Source: Craterostigma plantagineum
Taxonomy: Eukaryota > Streptophyta > Magnoliopsida > Lamiales > Linderniaceae
Direction: 5' to 3'
NCBI GenBank assembly: GCA_027422505.1
Contig: JAPQWV010000018.1
Coordinates: forward strand, 13,968,001 to 14,032,000
DNA length: 64,000 bases
The notes beneath the pieces were generated by a model. That model saw only the letters and a program-made list of their open reading frames with translations. It was not told the DNA's origin and did no database searches. The position numbers and the translations under genes are program-made. This document shows, piece after piece, positions 22,251 to 32,699 of the stretch. The stretch's first letter is position 1; every line of letters starts with the position of its first letter.

Positions 22251-22938
22251 CTAAAAAAGACTTGCTAGAAATCGTGAATTAAGTTAATTCAGATTAATAG
22301 TTTTGGTAATTGAACTTAACTAAGATTACCGGACAAATATAGGAGAAACCGGGAACACATACTGTACAACAGCGCAAACAAAAACCGGATCAAGACTACG
22401 TACTGGAACTTGATTGGAGACCGGAATACTAATACCGGATGTACCACGCCGATAAAGGTTCAAATATCTTTGTAAAAGGACCAACCGAATATTTCTAACT
22501 GGGAATTAATTCAAGATTGACAGCAATAACCCAGTCGAAGTCAGGCTAAGCTAAAGAAGGAATAAAGCAAAAGGCACAGGACTACTGCTGCAAAGACCGG
22601 ACAGACCTACTTTGGATAATGTCATTAATGAACTGTCCAGCACACGGAGTCATCTCACAACGGCTACAACTTCAAGTCTCAACTATAAATAAGAAGGAAG
22701 ACAAGCTGAAGAAGATGCTTTTCGAGAACTCTAACGAACAAAAAGAACAAACTAAAAGCTTATCAAGCAGAGAAAAGTGTTCAGGTGTTATCCTCACTGC
22801 ATTTAGACCGGTTCGGTTAGTGCGTGATAAAGAAGAAAATAAACTGAACAATATTTCTTGAATAGATTCACTAAAGCCGTAAGTCGAGAGTTCTATTAGA
22901 ATATCAATATATAGAGGCTAACAATAAGCCTAGAAAGG
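22251..22938 (+). other. LTR-like or promoter-like non-coding segment
   Basis: This contains many 'accgg' words (22330-22500) and a good TATA box, CTATAAATAAGAAGG, near 22683. A purine-rich transcribed-leader-like stretch follows. The organisation resembles the U3/R part of an LTR, but no partner repeat or primer-binding site was found. It may be part of element B or a separate solo LTR. Confidence 0.35.
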
Positions 22939-22949
22939 AAAGATATCGT

Positions 22950-23618
22950 GCTATTGTCTACTGTGACAAATGAGGACTTCCAACACCTCACTACATCATC
23001 GCTCGAGTGGACAGGACCCGAGAGGAACTGAGCGAGAGCGACCTGCCGTACCTCCCTGCCGATGAAGTGTACCGTCTTTATCAGCTATATGTGGAGAAGT
23101 ACAAAGGTCCTCAGGGCTTCATCAAGACAGAAGGCCTCGAAGGGCTCTACCGGTTCATGTTGCGCCAGGTCAAGTACTATGCCGCACACGACCTTCAGAT
23201 GGCTCTATATGAAGAAGGTCAACATGACCGCACCACTCAACAAAGGACCTGAGATCGAAGGGCTTCCCAACAATCACGTGCACATCAGCTCAGTCCTAGG
23301 CGTCACCTACCACAATCCAATAGCAAAGAAGAATAGGTTGATGCTGAAGACCGAGATTCATATTTTGCGATGGGACGCTCAAGGTCGTCAGGAAAAACAT
23401 CGAGCAGAGGTAGGAAGAAATCAACAAAGACACTATGATGAGGATCCACAGGTTCGTGAGAGAACAGCCGCTCCTAATGGAATTGCTTGAAGATATCGAG
23501 GAGCGACTGGAGCTTAGGATCACTCTGGGGAACTACGAGTATGCGCTGGGCTTCAGATCGTATTACGCCCGACGAGGACAAACGGCGCAGTGACACAATC
23601 AAGCACAAAGGGGGAGAT
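22950..23618 (+). pseudogene. 3' accessory ORF fragment of copia element B
   Basis: The readable part (22990-23250) gives YIIARVDRTREELSESDLPY, EVYRLYQLYVEKY and YRFMLRQVKYYAAHDLQMAL. A frameshift near 23215 moves to KKVNMTAPLNKGPEIEGLP and HISSVLGVTYHNP. The order of blocks (Asp-Arg, E-x-DL, LY-x-LY, R-Q-x-KYYA-x-HD, V-N-x-T-x-P) matches the ORF of element E at 63092-63859. In both, the ORF lies immediately upstream of a polypurine tract and 3' LTR. It is broken and lacks its start. I recall related ORFs at the 3' end of asterid retrotransposons. Molecular role unknown. Confidence 0.65.
23607..23618 (+). promoter_or_regulatory. Polypurine tract of copia element B
   Basis: AAAGGGGGAGAT directly precedes the TG that begins the LTR at 23619. 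Confidence 0.8.
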
Positions 23619-23968
23619 TGTAGAATACTGTTTGTAATTGTGCTTGATTTCATTAGTTGTCCTTGTAATTAGGGCGTTTTGTATAGTAGTCCTTAGATTA
23701 GGACTAGTTTGATATTTATACCAAGTTTGTTTGGTATAAATACATGTAAATCAATTGAGCTGAATAGAGAAAGTTTTTAGAATTGATCCGAAAGGTTTGC
23801 AATTCGATTTCTAGAGAGAGAAACAACAGTAACTTTCTCACTCTACTCGAATTCTCTCTCTTGTTCTTCATTTGAGTTTTTCGATCGAATTCAATTGCTT
23901 ATCATAACGATCGAATAACTGTGAATTCTAGCCTAGGATCGTAGAGTTGTTAATCGTAGGACCTAACA
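23619..23968 (+). repeat. 3' LTR of truncated copia element B (350 bp)
   Basis: It starts TGTAGAATACTG and ends GTAGGACCTAACA, with a TATA box (TTGGTATAAATACATG) near 23729-23744. A purine-rich leader-like stretch follows. No second LTR exists in the window and the 5' part of the element is missing. Confidence 0.75.
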
Positions 23969-24604
23969 AATGTACATTAAGGTTCACGTGACGTACAATC
24001 ACGCTTTTTCTTTTCTTTTCCACGTCGAAATCCACGAACCAAACGGGGCCTAAGTTTATCAATCAAATGGAAACGTAAATATCATTAACAATCTTGCATA
24101 TAATTTCTTTATCATTAGTTATGCTCTAAATGAATCTTCATCTGAGATATGTTTTTTTAATGCTTAAAGACGAATAACATAATGCTTGTGAAACCAAAAC
24201 AAATAACCAACAAACACAAGGGAAAGACGAACAAGAAAATGTGACTTAATCTTAAGCTTAATAATAACTAGGAATTTTTGCACATCATATGCATGTGGTG
24301 TAATATACAGATACTTTATTTTAATTAAATATTTAATGACTTAAATCGCTATAAGTATATAAAAAAACAAAATTGATCTTAACATAAAGTAAAGGTACAT
24401 AGTATTAACTAAAGAGAGAAGATACAATAGTAATTAATTACAAGTAGTGAGTGATTTTCTTTTAATTTTTATTATATTTTGATAAAAGTGGACCGACCAA
24501 CTTTTGATAAGTTTCTTTTTTTTTAATTTTTAATAAGTTTTTTTTAAAATTTTCACAAAAGTAATTGATGTACAAAAAATTTCTGATTGTATCGGTTGAC
24601 CAGT
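23969..24604. other. AT-rich spacer without a recognised feature
   Basis: No ORF with a domain, no terminal repeats. The 60-residue frame near 24462-24644 follows low-complexity A/T sequence. Confidence 0.5.
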
Positions 24605-25490
24605 TTACAATATTTATTAGGGACGATTGGATTTCAGGCCCCATGTCATTTGTATTATAGAGATCAAGCCCATGTCAGAGAAAAATTAGTTTAAAGGACC
24701 CATTTCAGAATTTAAGTTAGAATTAAGGTTGTTGGACGAAAATACCCTTATAAAAGAGTAGTTATGAAGTGGTATCCAGCGCCCCAGTTCTGTTATCAAA
24801 TTCCAGTGTATTGTTATCTGTCATCACATAACATGAAGTGTTACTCAGCACAAATATTGTGTTATTATATGGCCAATAAGTGTTATTAACAGAGTAAAAT
24901 GAGCATTTATTCGGGTAAAAAATCGAATTAAAAATTCGAATTAGTATTTTTTTCGAATATTTTTTACTCAAAAAAACATGTACCACTTCTATGTTCAACA
25001 GTACCACTTCATGTGTCTACAAATGCTGTACTACTTCTCTGTTCAACAGTACCATTTATGGGTCTACAGTACCACATCTTCTATGTTCAACATTACCACT
25101 TCATGGGTCAACAATGTTGTACCACTTCTCTGTTCAATAGTACCACTTCAGGCGTCTACAGTACCACTTCACTGTTCATCAGTACCACTTCACTTTTCAC
25201 CCGTACCACTTCATTAATCTAAAGTACCACTTCATGGATCTACAGTACCACATCATTTACAGTGTATGCCACTTCTTCACGGTTGATTTGCTCGTTTGAA
25301 GAAGGCGATGGCAATTCTGTGTAATTTCCGCACACAAGCAGGGGCAAATGCGTCGTTTTTCTCAAAATTGGTCCTTAACTCTAAAATAAAACTTCAAATA
25401 GATCCTTATATCTATTTCAAACGTTTTTGGGTCCTAAAATTTAATGAAAATATGATAAGTGAGCCTGACATATAATTAACTCTATTTTTT
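24605..25490. mobile_element. Candidate TIR element with a GTACCACTTC interior array
   Basis: The left arm (about 24620-24750) has 'cagg', 'aaaggaccca', 'tttcaga' and 'gacgaaaataccct' in that order. Read from the other strand, the right arm (25490 to about 25340) has 'cagg', 'ttaggaccca', 'aaggaccaattttgagaaaa' and 'gacgcatttgcccct' in the same order. This suggests long, diverged inverted ends like those of Mutator-type MITEs. No transposase; target duplication not found. Confidence 0.42.
24975..25268. repeat. GTACCACTTC minisatellite
   Basis: About a dozen copies of a roughly 20-bp unit, consensus near GTACCACTTCATGGGTCTACA, with variants such as GTACCACTTCACTGTTCATCA. The two overlapping ORFs here just read the repeat in different frames. 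Confidence 0.9.
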
Positions 25491-25749
25491 ATCCACCCTA
25501 CGCTACGCTTAGATAATAATATATAATATTAACTAGTGCGTTTCGCACCTCAAATATGTGTGGTCTATAATAAAATAATAACTACCAGAAATAGAAAGAT
25601 AAAATGAAGATTATTAAAAATATCATGCAGTGGCCAGTGGGTGGTTTCATTTCAATTTAATATTATTCTTAAATTAATCTTAATTGATAGACCACATTTA
25701 ACGATTTATATCGGACTTTGACGGTTACTAAGAATACAGAGATGAGAAC

Positions 25750-26295
25750 TAGTACTGTCAAAACGTGCCGGCGGGACGGGCCGGCCCGTAGCCTGCCAAA
25801 AGCCCGCCACTGGCGGGGCGGGGGCTGGGGCGGGTAAGCCGGCCTGCTGGTGGGCCTGGGAAATGAAGGGCCGCCCCGCCTGCAGGCGGGTAGCGGGCCT
25901 GGCGGGCTTAGCCCGCCAGTTATTAAAAAAAATAAAATAAGAAAAAATTATTAAAAATAGGAAAAAGTAAAAAAAATAATTAAAAATAGAAAAAAAATAA
26001 TATAAAAATTGGAAAAAATAAGAAAATGAAGGAAAATATATCTAATTTAATAAACTTTTTTAATATTAATCTATTTATGTTATTAAGTAACTATTATTAT
26101 TATATATTTGTAATATTATATAATAAATAATATATATGTAGTTTTTTAAAATATTCTGGCGGGCTACCCGCGGGTAAGCCCGCCCCGCCCCGCCCGCCAA
26201 AGCCCGCACCCGCCGCGGGCTTACCCGCCAGGCGGGCCTAAAATTTCAGAGCCCGCCCCGCCAACCGCGGGCCCAAGCCCGTTTTGACAGCTCTA
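25750..26295. mobile_element. hAT-type MITE (546 bp) with 8-bp target duplication
   Basis: The ends read TAGTACTGTCAAAACG on the left and, from the other strand, TAGAGCTGTCAAAACG on the right. The perfect 8-bp duplication ATGAGAAC flanks it at 25742-25749 and 26296-26303. The subterminal regions are very GC-rich with many GGCGGG and CCCGCC words, while the centre (25920-26150) is almost pure A/T. An 8-bp duplication and TIRs of this kind are typical of hAT elements. No transposase is encoded. Confidence 0.92.
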
Positions 26296-26497
26296 ATGAG
26301 AACCTAATTAGAAAAAATAAACTGCTATTTATTGCAATAATAATTAATTTACAAATAACCACCGTCCCCTATTCAAATTCCACCAATAATTTATTAAGCC
26401 ATTAAATTTGCAGTTCAAAACATACAACATACATGGAACTGTGTTGACTTAAGAGTCAACGCTAAAAATAAAACGGACCCCATACACATCTCCGTCA

Positions 26498-27364
26498 TTA
26501 AACTCTCCAACTCCTACCGCCGCAACTAACGCCGTCAACATCTGCCGTCAGATTATTCAACGGCACCCTCATAGTCCTGACGTCACCGACGGCAACAACC
26601 CCGCCGACCTCATCCCTGACGAACACCTTCCCGCCCGAGACGGCGGCGGAGACGCACTCCGACGCCGCCGTAGAGCTCCACCACTCTCCCCAGATCGCCG
26701 GCTTGCGGCGCCTCATCCTGCCGTCGTAGCCCCGCACGGAGAGACCGTCGCCGGCGCCCCTTCTGCAAGGCGCCGCCGTGAAGGAGACGTCCCAGAAATC
26801 CTCCGCCTCCGTCCCACGGCCGCCGTCGACGCCGCCCCACGTCGACACGACGCCGTTTGGATTATCGCGGTCGATCAAATCCAAGCTGTCCCAAAACCTC
26901 ACAACGTCGTTCTTCGCAGCCAAGCTGCTGCTTTGCAGTAATTTACCGTTTTGCCACTGACCTTGCAGCAGCCATAGGCGCGTACCCTTCACGCGAAATT
27001 TATCCTCCTCGTCGCCGTCGACGTCTTCGTCATCACAGCCATCGTCGGATGACGTCACTGACGATGAAGCTAGAGAAACGTCGTCGTCATCGTCTACAAA
27101 AATCTGCTCGACTTTCTGCTGTAATAAAGAAGGTTTTAGTACGCCGTGAAAATACACAAAGACGAGCCTTAGTTTCCTCACTAAGCTGCTGAAAGCTGCG
27201 TAAATGGCGAGTATTAAAGCACCCCATCTGCAAAAGCTGTAATAAAATTGAGATTTTGGGACGAAAGATTGGATTGAAAATAAAGGAGAGGCGAGGGAAG
27301 GGTTTTGCAGACATTTCATCCCTACTTGGAAATCTGTGATCATATTGATTTCTGTGATCTCCAT
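26498..27364 (-). CDS. Uncharacterised plant protein, 288 residues, one N-terminal hydrophobic segment
   Basis: This is the only long undamaged ORF in the window that shows no transposon homology. It starts at 27364 (MEITEINMITDFQVG). Residues about 40-75 are hydrophobic (SFCRWGALILAIYAAFSSLV), giving one likely membrane segment or signal-anchor followed by basic residues. Residues about 90-125 form an Asp/Glu/Ser-rich linker (VFVDDDDDVSLASS, DEDVDGDEED). The C-terminal 160 residues are globular-looking and Gly/Trp-rich, with RLWLLQGQWQNGKLL, VRFWDSLDLID and AIWGEWWSST. The GC-rich third codon positions contrast with the AT-rich surroundings. I do not recognise the family and assign no function. 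Opposite-strand ORFs (26778-27192) are shadows. An intron is not needed. Confidence 0.72.
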   Translation of the reverse strand: MEITEINMITDFQVGMKCLQNPSLASPLFSIQSFVPKSQFYYSFCRWGALILAIYAAFSSLVRKLRLVFVYFHGVLKPSLLQQKVEQIFVDDDDDVSLASSSVTSSDDGCDDEDVDGDEEDKFRVKGTRLWLLQGQWQNGKLLQSSSLAAKNDVVRFWDSLDLIDRDNPNGVVSTWGGVDGGRGTEAEDFWDVSFTAAPCRRGAGDGLSVRGYDGRMRRRKPAIWGEWWSSTAASECVSAAVSGGKVFVRDEVGGVVAVGDVRTMRVPLNNLTADVDGVSCGGRSWRV

Positions 27365-27390
27365 TCTTGTATAATTTGGGGTTTCTTTAG

Positions 27391-27402
27391 AGTGGTTTTA
27401 TA
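27391..27402 (-). promoter_or_regulatory. Possible TATA box of the 288-residue gene
   Basis: On the minus strand CGTATAAAACCAC lies about 30 bases upstream of the ATG, which would place transcription start almost at the ATG. A second TATA-like run with (TAGA) repeats lies near 27500-27527 and would give a longer leader. The choice is open. Confidence 0.4.
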
Positions 27403-28052
27403 CGTCGTATTGCTTCTTAGCTATTGATGTATAATAATAAATTTGGTGAGGGAAGTAACGAAGGGATTATTAGAAAATGGTTTCAATGATATGATGATAT
27501 CTATCTATCTATCTATCTATATATAGACGTATGGTTGATAGGAAAGGGATTATAGCAAGCTATGAACTTTTCGTTACTCGTATTATTATTACGTTATGAA
27601 CTATGATACGTGGTTGTATATGAATGGCTTAAAGGATAAAATGGTTTCTTTATCGTTTCTTTTCCTTTACGTATATTTTATTTTAGGCTAGAGGGCGGAA
27701 ATATAATTGAGAAAATTCTCCCCTCGGAGAGAAAAATGGGAAATTCTCGTCCAAATGGAAAATTTCCACCCTCTTCATAAGCTTAATTGTGGAGTAGGAC
27801 GACGGTTTTTTAATGAAATACTATAATAGACGAGAAAAAACAAAATCCATGTTTGGCAATGGGAATTACAGAGTGGAGTTAGGATTTGAAAATAAAATAT
27901 AGGACAACAAAAAAACAATATATGATTAGCAAACCTCTTCAAGAGATTTCCGAACTTGTGGTCCTTTTTTTATAAAAGTTTTGAAAGAAGTAAATTGCTG
28001 ACCACTAATATTTTCAAGACATTCATCGCTTGCAGGACACTATTAAAAGGAA
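27403..28052. other. AT-rich intergenic sequence with a short (TATC)n run
   Basis: A tetranucleotide (ATCT)n run lies at about 27498-27522. The rest has no ORF, repeat or RNA gene that I can support. Confidence 0.5.
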
Positions 28053-28390
28053 AACTTATAAAAATGGCTCAAAGTATGCTAATTTTCAATTTTTGGTTAC
28101 TATGTTTGCCAGTTGCAAAACTAGGTCACTAAATACGTATATAGTAACACAATTAAGTCACTGACCTCTTTTTTCTTATTATATACATATTTAGTGACCC
28201 AAATTTGTAACTATGAACACACTTATTGACCTAGTTTTGTTACTATATACATACTTAGTGACTTAATTTTGTAACTAGTGACACGATTTTGTTACTATAT
28301 ACATACTTAATGACCTAGTTTTGTAATTGGCAAACATAGTGATCCAAAATAAAACTGGTGTACTTAGTGATCGATTTTTATAATTTTTGC
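28053..28390. mobile_element. Foldback MITE (about 340 bp)
   Basis: The left arm contains ATAAAAATGG, CACTAAATACGTATATAGTA and TACTATGTTTGCCAGTTGCA. Read from the other strand, the right arm contains ATAAAAATCG, CACTATGTTTGCCAATTACA, AAACTAGGTCATTAAG and TATGTATATAGTAAC in matching order. The inverted arms extend for about 100 bases or more and leave a short centre. No coding capacity; no clear target duplication. Confidence 0.85.
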
Positions 28391-29224
28391 CCATAAAAAA
28401 TATTTGCATTTAAAAATTCGAATATTCTCCGTTTATGAATAACTAAATATATCATGTTGTTCATTGGTTAGTAGAAAAAAGTTGTCAAAATGATTGCAAC
28501 TTGCGAGGGTAATCATCATCGTGGTATGTACATATTATGTAATTTCATCATTTTTATTCTTAGTTCTTAATTTTTCGTCGTTCATATCTACAAGATATGT
28601 AGTTTGTACTTTGTACGCATAAATAGTTATGGCTTTATATTTCCAAGGTCAAGATTTACCACGTGTGAACGAGTATTACCACATATATTATACCCCCTTG
28701 TTTGCGTGGCGTGCTTCTCATTTTACAATTATTAATACCTTTCAATTTTCATAACGTTAATTAGAATCATAAATTTAGGAGACCAATCATTAACTTTTTT
28801 ATATTGCTTGGTGGATTTAGCCGACCATTTAACTCACGTAACAGAGACGATCAACAAGGAGACTTCGTTGTGTGCGTTTTATTTTATTTTACTTTTACAA
28901 GAGTATTAAGCTTTGAGATGATTTTGTTTTCTATGATTAAGATTGGAACGACAAAGACATGTCGCTGCCATTTTATTACCTAAAACTTTTATGACAATGG
29001 TCGGTGGTTGTGCTACCGAAAACACTTTGTTTAATCATATGCTTATCTTTTATGACAATCTATTGGATTTAATTGTTGGATTAAATCTATTACAATACAA
29101 ACCTAATATTCAAATGAGCGAATAACCAATTCCAAATGACGAATGCTCGATCATGCGGTAGATTATAGTTAAGGAGAAACGTTAGATGAAATATACAATA
29201 ATGACAAGCAAAACATAATCAATT
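28391..29224. other. AT-rich spacer without a recognised feature
   Basis: The 60-residue frame at 28943-29125 has no recognisable domain. The last five bases (CAATT, 29220-29224) are the left target duplication of the copia element that follows. Confidence 0.5.
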
Positions 29225-30921
29225 TGTAGACCTTTTTGGACCAAATGATTATGAGAGTTTTGATTATTCCAAGTAATTATGTAAATTGGGGGTACAAATT
29301 AGAAAACTCGATATGCATGTTGTGTGATGTTTATGTATGTGAAAATGTTCGATTAAGCGCTTGAATGTGACTAAACTGATAAGAAAATAGAACATGTGTG
29401 ATCTGTGCTTAACTGCAATATTTATGTGATCACCTGGTTATGAACGTTTTCGCGTGAATGGAATCTCACTGTGTGCTATATATGGAAAACATATTCTGTA
29501 AAGTGATGTGTGAGCTGTTTACATGATTGATTTATTTTAGGCAAGAATATCGATATGATCACCCGGATATAAATGACTATGATATATATGGAAAAGATAT
29601 TATGATTGAATGCTTACATGTGATTGATTTATTTTCGGAAAGAATATCAATGATATATATCCGTTGAGTGCGATATTAAGTGACTCTTAAATCAATGAAT
29701 CATGATCCTGCTTTCCTTGTGCGACTTAGGATTCATATTATTGAAAGTGATTAATTGATTGGGCCTATATGTGGTAAGATGCTGTTTGAGTCTATTTATG
29801 GAATGTGCTGAAATCGGATGAGATCACTATACATGGAAAGTATGCTTTGCATTATACTCAGTAGATCAAATCTTTCTCTGTGCGAATTGGCTATCATATT
29901 TTGGGAAATAAATCAATTGATTGAGCTTACCGTTGATAATATGCTAAGTGGAATATATATGGAATATGCTAACAAATGGATGAGATTACTGTGGAATGAA
30001 TGTTAATCTGTGGTATTTATGGTAAGTGATCATGCATGACCCTTGAGTTTAATTGGTTTATTCTTGGCATGATTGTTTGAGTTAATGCACGTGATTATTG
30101 AGCTTTATCTTGCATATTCTGTGCCTAACCCTTGTGAAGTGTAGAAACGATTATTGGGTCTATATAGAAGGAAACACTTCACGATTGAAAGGTACACAAC
30201 GAACACACAAGCTATCGAATTCCTTAGACGATTTGAGCTTTACTTTGCGATTCCTTCGTAGTTTGTGATTGAGCTTTCATTTGCGAATCTGTACCTTTGA
30301 GCGATCCTTAGAAACTCCAAATCCTACAAACCTTAGTCTTCGGATGTGTGAGCGCATAAAGGAGCACGAGTGGAGTCTTACGCACGTGAAGGGACGAATT
30401 TTGCGGATTCGGCGGCCCTTCGGTAGCAAGCTGCATCCAGTCGGGGAATAGGTTTCCTGGGTAAACGACGTGGATCGAAACTTGGCGTGCGTCAGTCTAG
30501 AACGAGGTCTAGTGTCCATAGTGCTTCGGTTGTGTACGGGTCAAACATAGTGTAACCGGTAACATCTAGTGATTGATTGGAACTCTTTGGGAGATCACAC
30601 CCCAAGGACAGGATTAAACCCTAGTTGGGGATATAACCTGTATAAAAATCGCGTCTCACTTTACTTTCTGCTATTTACTCTTCTGTGAGACAAACCAGGG
30701 ACGCGTGCAAATAACTAGGTGATATCTTTGAAACGACTTCAGAAAATAACGTGGTATTTTTGAAACAGGGTTAGGGAGATAACTTTGATACTCGTATTGC
30801 TTTCTGGGAAATAACATACTCTGCAAATATCTTCTTAATGGAAGTATTTTTCAAGAAGAACAAGCCAAATTTTTATAGCCTAATTCACCCCCCCCCCCTC
30901 TTAGGCATATTTTACACTTCA
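29225..30921 (+). repeat. 5' LTR of copia element G (1697 bp)
   Basis: It starts TGTAGACCTTTTTGGACC and ends TTTTACACTTCA. It is very similar to the 3' LTR and contains small extra pieces, for example in the region 30595-30660. Near its end it has CCTAATTCACC, an 11-C run (30888-30898) and CTCTTAGGCATATTTTAC. This is the same terminal block, in the same position, as in element A. The short ORFs inside (28-80 residues) recur in both LTRs. Confidence 0.93.
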
Positions 30922-30923
30922 TT

Positions 30924-30935
30924 TGGTATCAGAGC
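30924..30935 (+). promoter_or_regulatory. Primer-binding site of copia element G
   Basis: TGGTATCAGAGC, complementary to the 3' end of initiator tRNA-Met, two bases after the 5' LTR. Confidence 0.95.
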
Positions 30936-30977
30936 GGGTTACTCAACGAAAGGCCTAACACGCCTGAGTTAAGATCT

Positions 30978-32590
30978 AATGGCTTTTTTCGAGAGATGTT
31001 TTTGCAGAGGGTCAATCCCACTCTAGGCCACCTCTCTTCGATGGAACGAACTACGCAGTATGGAAGAATCGCATGATCGAATTCCTCATCGCTGGACTAC
31101 GAGCTTTGGGAGACAATCATCAACGGACCATACGCGACTACGAAAGAAGATGGAACCCCAAAGGCTGCCAAAGATTACAATGCTGATAATAAAAAGGGAA
31201 TCACACGAAACGCAAAGGCGAAGAACATGCTCGTATGCGCACTCACACGGGAAGAATACATTCGGGTCAGTTCCTGCTCATCAACAAAGGCTATGTGGGA
31301 TATGCTCCAAGTTACTCATGAAGGAACCCAACGAGTTGTGCAAGAAAGACTGGCTCTGCTCACCCATCAGTATGAACTGTTCTTGATGGAGTCTGACGAG
31401 AATATAAGGCAGATGTATGCCAGATTCATGGGAATCATCAACCAAATGTTTTCTCTTGGAAAGAAGGTTCCTGACAGTGAACAAGTCAGAAAGATACTGA
31501 GATCACTGCCACGAGAATGGAATGCCAAAGTTACCGCCATCTACGAAGCAAAGGATCTAGAAGCACTGAGCATCTCCGAACTGATTGTATCGCTTATCTC
31601 CTACAAGATGATTCAAACGTCAATGAATGAGAAGTCGCAAACCAAAAAACTGAAGTCTATCGCATTCAAATCCAACCAAGAAGAATCTGATTCTGACGAT
31701 GAACGAGAAGGCCTAATGAACGACCTAGCCATGCTTACAAAGAGATTTGAAAGATTCGAACAGAAAAGGAGATTCAAAGGGAACTCCAGCAAATTCCAGA
31801 ACAAAAACAAGGGAATCTCCACATCAGGGAAAAAATTTCACAAATGCTTTTGGTGCAACAAACCAGGCCACTATGCACATGAATGCCCAACAAATAACGA
31901 TGAGAAACCAAGGAAGCAGAAGGCCATGGTGACAGAATCTAACGACTCTGAAATGGAACAAAGTGAGGACGAGGATAACGCTTATATGGCTGACGAGGAT
32001 CAGGTATCTCGCTCTTCCTCCATTGAGAAAATTCATATCCTAAACAATTTATATGGCTGTGAAAGTGACTCATCTGTTTCTGATATAGAAGAAGGTAAGG
32101 AAGATTAGGTTACTTCAAAAAGCAGAGAGAAAGATTAAGTCAGTAAATTCCTTGAATAAGGAACTGATAAGGCAGCGAGATGAACTAGCTAAGGAAAAAC
32201 ATGATGCTGATCTAGAGATCTCACGTTTAAAAGAAGAGTTAGTTACTGCTAAGAAAGAGGGAATTCCATGTGACTGTGAGAAAACATAAAAGAAAAACAG
32301 TGACATATCCAGAGATATCGTAGAACTCAGGAATTCCTTAGATAGAGAAAAATAGAAAGTTGATAGGCTCCTTGAGGGTAACCAGAACCTAGATATGCTG
32401 CTAAGTACCCCTAGGAACATTGGTAGGTCAGGGATAGGTTATTCCACTGAAGGACAACATGATAAACATTCTGTGCCTAAGATTAAATGTTTCAGTTGTG
32501 GTAGAAATGGTCTTTATGCATACAACTGTCCTTTAAATAAAGTTGATAAAACTAGTATGTTTGGAGACCTAAGAAGTCACCTGTAAATGC
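30978..32590 (+). pseudogene. Copia element G gag (capsid/nucleocapsid), frameshifted
   Basis: The start ATG is at 30978. Frames change before LFDGTNYAVWKNRMIEFLIA (about 31036-31095) and again near 31100-31220. The main frame (31227-32108) has NMLVCALTREEYIRVSSCSS, RKILRSLPREWNAKVTAI, EALSISELIVSLISYKM and an intact zinc knuckle CFWCNKPGHYAHEC (C-x2-C-x4-H-x4-C). An acidic tail follows. After the stop near 32106 a second frame encodes a coiled-coil (KSVNSLNKELIRQRDELAKE). It ends in a second knuckle near 32491 whose histidine is replaced (CFSCGRNGLYAYNC). Gag would package the element RNA. Broken here. Confidence 0.88.
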
Positions 32591-32699
32591 CGCTGTTGTA
32601 TCTGATTCTAGCAAGAGATCACCATCTATGCAGAATGATATCTCGTATGTTAACAGAAGTTATTTCCCCGCTAACATGTTAGGACCCAACAGACATTGG

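Noticed and set aside
22251..22938. Endogenous pararetrovirus promoter
   Set aside because: A TATA box and leader-like stretch are present, but no viral coding motifs lie nearby. LTR-like sequence explains it at least as well.
26778..27192. Plus-strand ORFs opposite the 288-residue gene
   Set aside because: GC-rich shadow frames with no domain. The minus frame is longer and has sensible composition.
30269..30519. Arg-rich ORFs on both strands, repeated at 39037-39287
   Set aside because: Same location in the two LTRs of element G. No coding evidence beyond LTR duplication.
30924..30935. tRNA-Met gene hints (TGGTATCAGAGC and its complement at several places)
   Set aside because: Only the 12-14 bases complementary to the tRNA 3' end are present, each next to an LTR. 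They are primer-binding sites.
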